Part shown: positions 59,023-64,000 of the stretch, one piece after another
Position numbering within the stretch: the stretch's first letter is position 1
How the letters are laid out: every line of letters starts with the position of its first letter
NCBI GenBank assembly: GCA_030686995.1
Contig: CM060703.1
Location: forward strand, 114,895,361-114,959,360
Direction of reading: 5' to 3'
DNA length: 64,000 nucleotides
From: Artemisia argyi
Taxonomy: Eukaryota > Streptophyta > Magnoliopsida > Asterales > Asteraceae
Translations under genes and position numbers: made by a program
The notes under the pieces: model-generated
What the model saw: the letters and a program-made list of their open reading frames with translations, nothing else
The model's database searches: none
What the model was told of the DNA's origin: nothing

Positions 59023-59052
59023 GGTACTTGTCACTATACTATACTACAACGA
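59023..59052 (+). other. Sequence complementary to the tRNA-Asp 5' half, in U5 of G
   Basis: Plus strand GGTACTTGTCACTATACTATACTACAACGA-type run, whose complement contains TCGTTGTAGTATAGT (15 of 15 with tRNA-Asp positions 2-16 from memory). Since G is transcribed from the plus strand, the RNA can pair with the tRNA 5' half. It starts 116 bp upstream of the primer binding site. The 3' LTR repeats it at 63938-63967. Confidence 0.7.
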
Positions 59053-59084
59053 TCAGGTACACTGCCTGGTGGGGGTTGTAAGCT

Positions 59085-59102
59085 TCTCGAGATCCCTCGA
59101 GA
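59085..59102 (+). other. U5 hairpin of G
   Basis: TCTCGAG-ATCC-CTCGAGA: a 7 bp perfect stem with a 4-base loop between the tRNA-complementary segment and the primer site. In F the same hairpin (8519-8536) has one stem base changed. Confidence 0.65.
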
Positions 59103-59138
59103 GGTAAAGCCTGTTGCGATTCCCACGCATCAAGTTTT

Positions 59139-59156
59139 TGGCGCCGCAGCCCGGGG
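59139..59156 (+). promoter_or_regulatory. Primer binding site of G (tRNA-Asp type)
   Basis: TGGCGCCGCAGCCCGGGG, six bases after the LTR. The first eight bases match the complement of the tRNA-Asp 3' end; then two mismatches, GCC, one extra C and GGGG. Confidence 0.75.
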
Positions 59157-59297
59157 AATAGTTATTGTCTAGGTTAGGATTTCTTTTTATTAGGTCTACT
59201 TGCTAGATTCCTTTCTAGTATGATTTTATTTTTATTTTTAGGTTCTCTTTAGTCTATCTTAATTCTTCGTGTTTTTGTTTGTACTAGTTTGGTCTTC

Positions 59298-60122
59298 ATG
59301 GATTTAGAGAGTCGCCGTTTAGAAGTTAGCAAGAGGCTTATAGCGCATAAAAGAAGAATGAGAGAAGTTAACACATTTAAGGAATTCATTAAGCCTCTCC
59401 AAATGAAAATTGAGTTTACGGACTTCGCTCCAACCCCGGATGAAGTGAGTTACCATAGGTTCCTTTTACAGCACCCCTGCCCCTCGAAATATAGAAAGAC
59501 ACCATGGATTAGGAGGCATAACTTCAGGAACATAAAAATTCCTTGCATGATTGGGTACATGTCTAGAGAGCATACATACATTGACTTAAAAGCACCCATG
59601 AATATTATGTCTAGGCTTTATTACAATTGGATAATGAACGAAAGGTTAAGCCCTAGAAAAGATCCTTACAATTCTAGTAGGTTGTGTAATTTCGTCAGAA
59701 GAGTTAAAGGGGTACACATCTTTATAGGAAATTTTACTTATCAATGCGACTTTGTAATCCTGGAAGATGTTAGAGGCATTATAGATCCACACCTTGGAGA
59801 AATAGTTTTAGGACAACCTTTTGTTGAGAAGACTAGGATGTATTATGACCAGGAGAAGGGGATAGCTCAGTTTACTAACGAGATAGAGAAGGTCACTTTT
59901 ATGATGCCTCACATGAAGGAAGAATTAAAAGGCATCAAGAATCTACAAATTGATGAGATTCGACCCTATGAGGTTAAGGAAGATGGAATTACTGATGACG
60001 CCTATTATGAGAGGAGGCGAACATACTATTCGGGGTGCATGAATCTAGGCCCGGAATACAAGCGTGATGAGAATTGGATTAGATGTTTTGAGTCGGCACA
60101 AAAGTGGGAAATGAAAACATAA
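59298..60122 (+). CDS. Orphan retroviral-protease-like protein of element G
   Basis: 274 residues; ATG at 59298-59300 follows the primer site by about 140 bp. The N-terminus is basic (SRRLEVSKRLIAHKRRMRE). Residues about 100-110 (YIDLKAPMNIMS) sit where the aspartic protease active site of Athila-like elements lies (D-L/S/T-G-A...), but the Gly is Lys. They are followed by the flap and second-half pattern (VHIFIGNFTYQCDFVILED, GEIVLGQPFV) and a C-terminal extension ending in YYSGCMNLGPEYK and a Trp-containing tail. No stop or shift is present, unlike almost every other frame in the window. A catalytic role is doubtful; a structural or gag-like role, or a role tied to an autonomous partner, is possible. 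I believe similar orphan proteins are annotated as hypothetical in Asteraceae. Confidence 0.75.
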   Translation: MDLESRRLEVSKRLIAHKRRMREVNTFKEFIKPLQMKIEFTDFAPTPDEVSYHRFLLQHPCPSKYRKTPWIRRHNFRNIKIPCMIGYMSREHTYIDLKAPMNIMSRLYYNWIMNERLSPRKDPYNSSRLCNFVRRVKGVHIFIGNFTYQCDFVILEDVRGIIDPHLGEIVLGQPFVEKTRMYYDQEKGIAQFTNEIEKVTFMMPHMKEELKGIKNLQIDEIRPYEVKEDGITDDAYYERRRTYYSGCMNLGPEYKRDENWIRCFESAQKWEMKT

Positions 60123-60175
60123 TCCATGACCTTGAGTCTAGCTACAAGACTCGTAAATAAAGAAAAGCGCTTCTT

Positions 60176-60188
60176 GGGAGGCAACCCA
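60176..60188 (+). other. GGGAGGCAACCCA motif after the G ORF
   Basis: Identical to the F motif at 3556-3568 (minus). It starts about 54 bp after the stop codon of the ORF. Confidence 0.8.
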
Positions 60189-62630
60189 TGTTTTGTGTGA
60201 TTTTATTTGTTTGTTTGTTATTTGCTTCCGTATGCATGCTTTATTTTTATTGTTGGTTGATCATGTTTCTCAATTAAAATGTGGAAATACTTTACTTTGT
60301 TGTTTTGGCCTAGTCTTAACTCCACCTAGAAGTATTTTTGCAAAAGATAAGTGTAAGGGGAAACCCCAAATATGTTTTTAAGAAACAAACCGATCATGAT
60401 TCTCCACAATATTAAATGAGCATGTATATTCGTATTTGTTAGAGTCAAATGCTTGTATTGAGTCATAATGAAGTTTTGCAGGATTTTCCAGGAAGTAAGA
60501 CCAAGTTTTTCCAGAAATTTTCCGGAAACTTAACATAAGAATTTCTGCAGGTCCATTCTGACGGCGTCAGGGGTTTACTCTTGACGGCGTCAGGAGTTAA
60601 AATCTGGAAATTTTACCGGTTTTGTTTTTCTAACGGAGTCTTATGGTTTTTGTGAATTATTAAGTTTTATAATCTCCAGGAGATCTGCAAACTTCATTCT
60701 ACAAGCATTATATCTTATCTTGTTTTCTAGGATTTAGTAACTTATATAGGATGCCGCCGATTTTACGCGAGGTTGTGTTGTCTATTTTGTCAGGTTTTAC
60801 AGGTTATGTATGACAAGAAGATGATTTATATTCTGGAAGGGAAGCTTTGATTGTTCATTTTTTTGGAGGAAGATTTAACCTGGCCATCCTATAATCCATA
60901 CCGAGCGAATCAGGGGAGTATTTGATTTCATTCTCTTTATTTTTTCACTTTTACATTCTTTACTTGAACATTGGGGACAATGTTCATCTTAAGTGTAAGG
61001 GGAGGGTAAAAAGATGATACCTTACATATGCACTTTCGCTTGAGTTTGTTTTGTTTAATGGTAGATGTGTAATAAAACTATGAGAAATACTTGTTAGTGT
61101 AATTTTAGCGCCAAATTTAAAATTTTTTACAACATTTAGGAGTGAAACTTTAACCATAGCAAGCGTCTCATGGATAGGAGATTGTATGACTAGCACATAA
61201 CCGTATATTCAGAAAAATTTTTCACCCAAAAATGTGAGGTTCGCCTTTAGATTTGATAGGAAAAACATTTACTATTAGTGCTTATGAGTGTACCGGTAGC
61301 ATTTAGATTCTAGAACTTGCGTTAGTGATGCATCCCGAGACCGCTAGTGAGACTACATTCGTGTAGTAGGATTTACTACATGATAAGAGGCATTAGGATT
61401 ACCCTTGTGTTAAACCCGTATCATAATTACTTGACCATTTAAGTCATATTACTTGGCTAGTTAAGTCAACTAATTTTTCCCACACCCTTAGCGTTGTACT
61501 CATTTTTAGTACACGATACCCCTAGTACACCCCTCCGAGCCTATCTTTTCGTTTCTAACTTTAAGCATTTTACTTAAAGGAAGAATTTGTTACACCCCAC
61601 TTAAATGTACAACCAAATCGCCTTCGCCTTCCGTGTATGCGCTCATCTTTAGTGCATTATTGTTATTTGTTAAACCCTAAGTTAACTATCTAATTGATTA
61701 CATGGTTGCTAAGTCGAGTCATATCTTTGTACATATTGTTTTGGGACGATTGGGACGATTGGGTAAGTACTTATTTTATTCAGTAATGGGGAAGAACATC
61801 ATATTATTACCCCCATATGTACGTTAATCTTAAAAGTGCTCCAAGTGTTTTGATTTTCTTAATTCGAGTCATTAGATTAGTTTAATGTAAAGTATGTAAA
61901 AATTCAAGTGTAAGGGGAATGTTCAATCCCCTATGATGTATTATTTTGGATGGTAGGGTAAAAGTGTATGCAAAAAAAAATAAAAAAAAAAAAAAAAAAA
62001 AATAAATAAAAAAATCGAAAAATCAAGAAAAGAAAAGAAAAAAAATAGAAAAAAAAAAAAAAAAAAAAAGAGAGAAAAACATACGGACTACCATCCCTTT
62101 TCATTCTATGTTTATTTTATATTTTTGTTCTTTTTGATTTATTAGCTTAAGTCGAGTCTAGTCTTGGCTTAGCAACGCCATATTGTACATGTAATTGACC
62201 AAGATTGTTAACTCGCCACCAATAAAACTTCCTTTATCCAACAAAACCGTGTATTTCATATCCCTACACCTAATGTTACAACCCTTTAAAAGACCTCTTT
62301 GATAGTTTATCCTAGGTGCTTACGCCATGTGGTGGAGGTTTGATCCTTTCCCAAGCCTATGGTAATCTATTTTGCTATGACAGGTAGTGAGAGATATCTT
62401 CCGTTTCCATATTGTAATTTACACTTTATTACACCCGAGAGATGTGAGTATCTAAACACTATTTGTGAGGTGCTTGTGTATGACCTCTGTGCTTGTCTGT
62501 TGGTCTTTAGTGGAACGATTATTTGTTGTAATTACTTTTATATTAGTGTTAAATGACCCCTAACTTGTCTTTTGAGTAGAATAAAGGCGCATTTGCTTGA
62601 GGACAAGCAAATCTCAAGTGTAAGGGTATA
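60189..62630 (+). other. Non-coding 3' internal region of G with repeated purine motifs
   Basis: AAGTGTAAGGGG at 60349-60360, 60991-61002 and 61916-61927, and AAGTGTAAGGGT at 62616-62627 next to the LTR (likely polypurine tract). Two TGACGGCGTCA units lie at about 60559-60595 and an A-rich tract at 61971-62069. The piece GAGGACAAGCAA just before the LTR is familiar from other plant gypsy elements. No frame is supported. Confidence 0.75.
61971..62069. repeat. A-rich tract of G
   Basis: Interrupted poly-A, counterpart of 1813-1906 in F. Confidence 0.85.
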
Positions 62631-64000
62631 TGATGAGGCGAAAAATGATCCGTTTTTAGGGGGTCATTTAAGCCCGAATCTGAATTTATTTGATCAAATA
62701 TTGCCCTAAATCGTTCCTTTTGTGATTTTAGGTACTTTGGGAGTGAAATCTGGAAAAGGAAGCAATTCGGACGTTTTTGGAGCATAAAAGTGAAGAAAAC
62801 GCCAAAGTCTTAATTTTCCATGCTGGGAACAGTAGGTGACGGCGTCAAGAGCAAAACCTTGACGGCGTCAAGAGCAAATTTCATGAATTTCCATGACGAC
62901 CCAGAACAGATTTGACGGCGTCACGTAGGAAGGGCGTCAAGAGTAAAAGAGTCATGACGTCCTGGAAGTGTATAAGTCTTGACGGCGTCAGAAGTAGATC
63001 TAGGCAGTCCGAGAAGAGTTTTGGCGGCGAGGTGACGGCGTCACAAGTTTATTCTTGACGCCGTCAAACCTATTTTTCTATATATAGTTTTCTAATTTTC
63101 ACACATTAAAGAGAGAAGTTTTGGGAGAAATCATAAGTACGATTTTGGTGCAACTTTTACAGGTTTTTCAAGGGTTCCAAACCCTTGATACCTTGCATTG
63201 TAATTGAGATAAGTATTCTTCTAATTCAATCAATATGTCTATGTGTTGGTTGTCTATATCTTGTTCTTGTCTCAATTCCATTATGCTAGGCTAGATCTAT
63301 CTTGTGTTTGCTTAGATCTAATGAAACCTAGATATTGATTATGTGTTGATTACTTGTTTATTCTTGTCTTGGATGAATGATTTATATGTTAGGCTTAAGA
63401 AAACTGGCAGATCTCCAAATGGTAACATGCTTGAACGTCTTAAGAAACATGAACCGAGGCGCACTAGGTCTTTATTGGTTGTATTTAATGCATGAGCCAC
63501 TGTTTACAATCCCTATAGTTGTGCTGGGCATGGTGTAGGAGGAGATAAGAGCTCATAGAATTGGGGAGTTATGTGTGCCACCCCATGAATGGTATTAAGG
63601 AATACGATCCGTCATCCATGCAATTATAACAAGTAATTAACGTGTAAAAGATATCTAGGGAGTAGTGAAATCTAAGTAAACACATTTTCTCCAATTACTG
63701 CTCACAACTTTAGTATAATTTAGTTTATTTTCATTTTTAGTATTTTATTTTGATTGCATTGTAGTATTGGGTTAGTTGACTAGCAACTAATTCCGTCCAC
63801 TTTTCCAATACCCGAGATTTTTACTTGCTTTCCATAAAATATAAAAACACAAAAATAATCATCTCTCACCTTTAGAACTAGTATTTAGGCTTTCTAATCC
63901 TAGCGACACTATTCCTAAGCTGAACGATCAATCCCCCGGTACTTGTCACTATACTATACTACAACGATCAGGTACACTGCCTGGTGGGGGTTGTAAGCTT
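62631..64000 (+). repeat. 3' LTR of element G (truncated by window)
   Basis: Starts TGATGAGGCG and repeats 57716 onward nearly base for base (a few substitutions by eye). It includes palindromes at about 62837-63066, TATA at 63078-63087 and the tRNA-Asp complement at 63938-63967. Confidence 0.9.

Larger units (their letters stand above)
57716..59132 (+). repeat. 5' LTR of element G
   Basis: 1417 bp. U3 contains six perfect TGACG(G/C)CGTCA palindromes between 57922 and 58151, then TATA box at 58163-58172. U5 contains the complement of the tRNA-Asp 5' half (59023-59052) and a 7 bp stem hairpin (59085-59102). It ends CATCA at 59132. Confidence 0.9.
57716..64000 (+). mobile_element. Element G: Athila/Tat-like non-autonomous LTR element with orphan protease-like ORF
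   Basis: 5' LTR 57716-59132, internal 59133-62630, 3' LTR 62631 to the window edge (about 47 bp missing). LTR ends TGATG...CATCA. Primer site of tRNA-Asp type, 13 bp GGGAGGCAACCCA motif after the ORF, four AAGTGTAAGGG(G/T) purine motifs and an A-rich tract, all in the order seen in element F. One ORF of 274 codons is intact. The two LTRs are nearly identical where both are visible, so the insertion is young. No gag, RT or integrase. Confidence 0.9.

Overview
The window is transposon-dense plant nuclear DNA with no convincing host gene. The retroelement lineages (Ty3/gypsy of Athila/Tat and chromovirus type, Ty1/copia including Sirevirus-like families, an L1-type LINE with an RRM-containing first ORF, Stowaway-like and Tourist-like MITEs) point to a eudicot. 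The flavour of the gag and LINE proteins suggests Asteraceae, but that is recollection of family resemblance, not a search result. All assignments come from reading the sequence; LTR identities were counted by eye.

Layout. (1) 1-20828, minus strand: element F, an Athila/Tat-like non-autonomous LTR element whose 3' LTR is cut by the left window edge. It carries a broken gag, split by H (4146-7642, a 3.5 kb solo LTR with 5 bp TSD AAGAG and a 5S rRNA-like segment). Its 5' LTR is split by A (9462-20365, plus, TSD TACAG), a 10.9 kb Sirevirus-like copia element without reverse transcriptase. (2) 21764-29912, minus: element D, a young Ty1/copia element (TSD ATTTA, LTRs about 99.4% identical) with gag-pol in one frame interrupted by a single TAG. 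(3) 29918-33852: AT-rich spacer with two MITE candidates. (4) 33858-47141, minus: element B, a 5 kb chromodomain Ty3/gypsy element (TSD AAAGT) with many lesions, split by C (37498-45772, minus, TSD ACGTT), a second pol-less Sirevirus-like element. (5) About 48007-53341, minus: a degraded L1-type LINE whose ORF2 start overlaps the ORF1 stop as ATGA. (6) 54662-56536: a 1.9 kb foldback element built of a minisatellite, in a zone of (TA)n tracts. (7) 57716 to the right edge, plus: element G, a relative of F with two LTRs (the second cut by the window) and one intact 274-codon protease-like ORF.

How the parts relate. A, C, F and G are all non-autonomous: they keep LTRs, primer site, polypurine tract and family-specific accessory sequence but no reverse transcriptase or integrase, so they must depend on enzymes supplied elsewhere. 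Three LTR families (F/G, A, C) share an architecture I did not expect: family-specific GC-rich palindromes packed just upstream of the LTR TATA box, with more copies inside the element. In F/G the U5 region also carries the complement of the tRNA-Asp 5' half a short distance upstream of a tRNA-Asp-type primer binding site, suggesting a two-part primer contact. These two observations, the orphan protease-like protein of G and the 5S-like block in H are the best leads.
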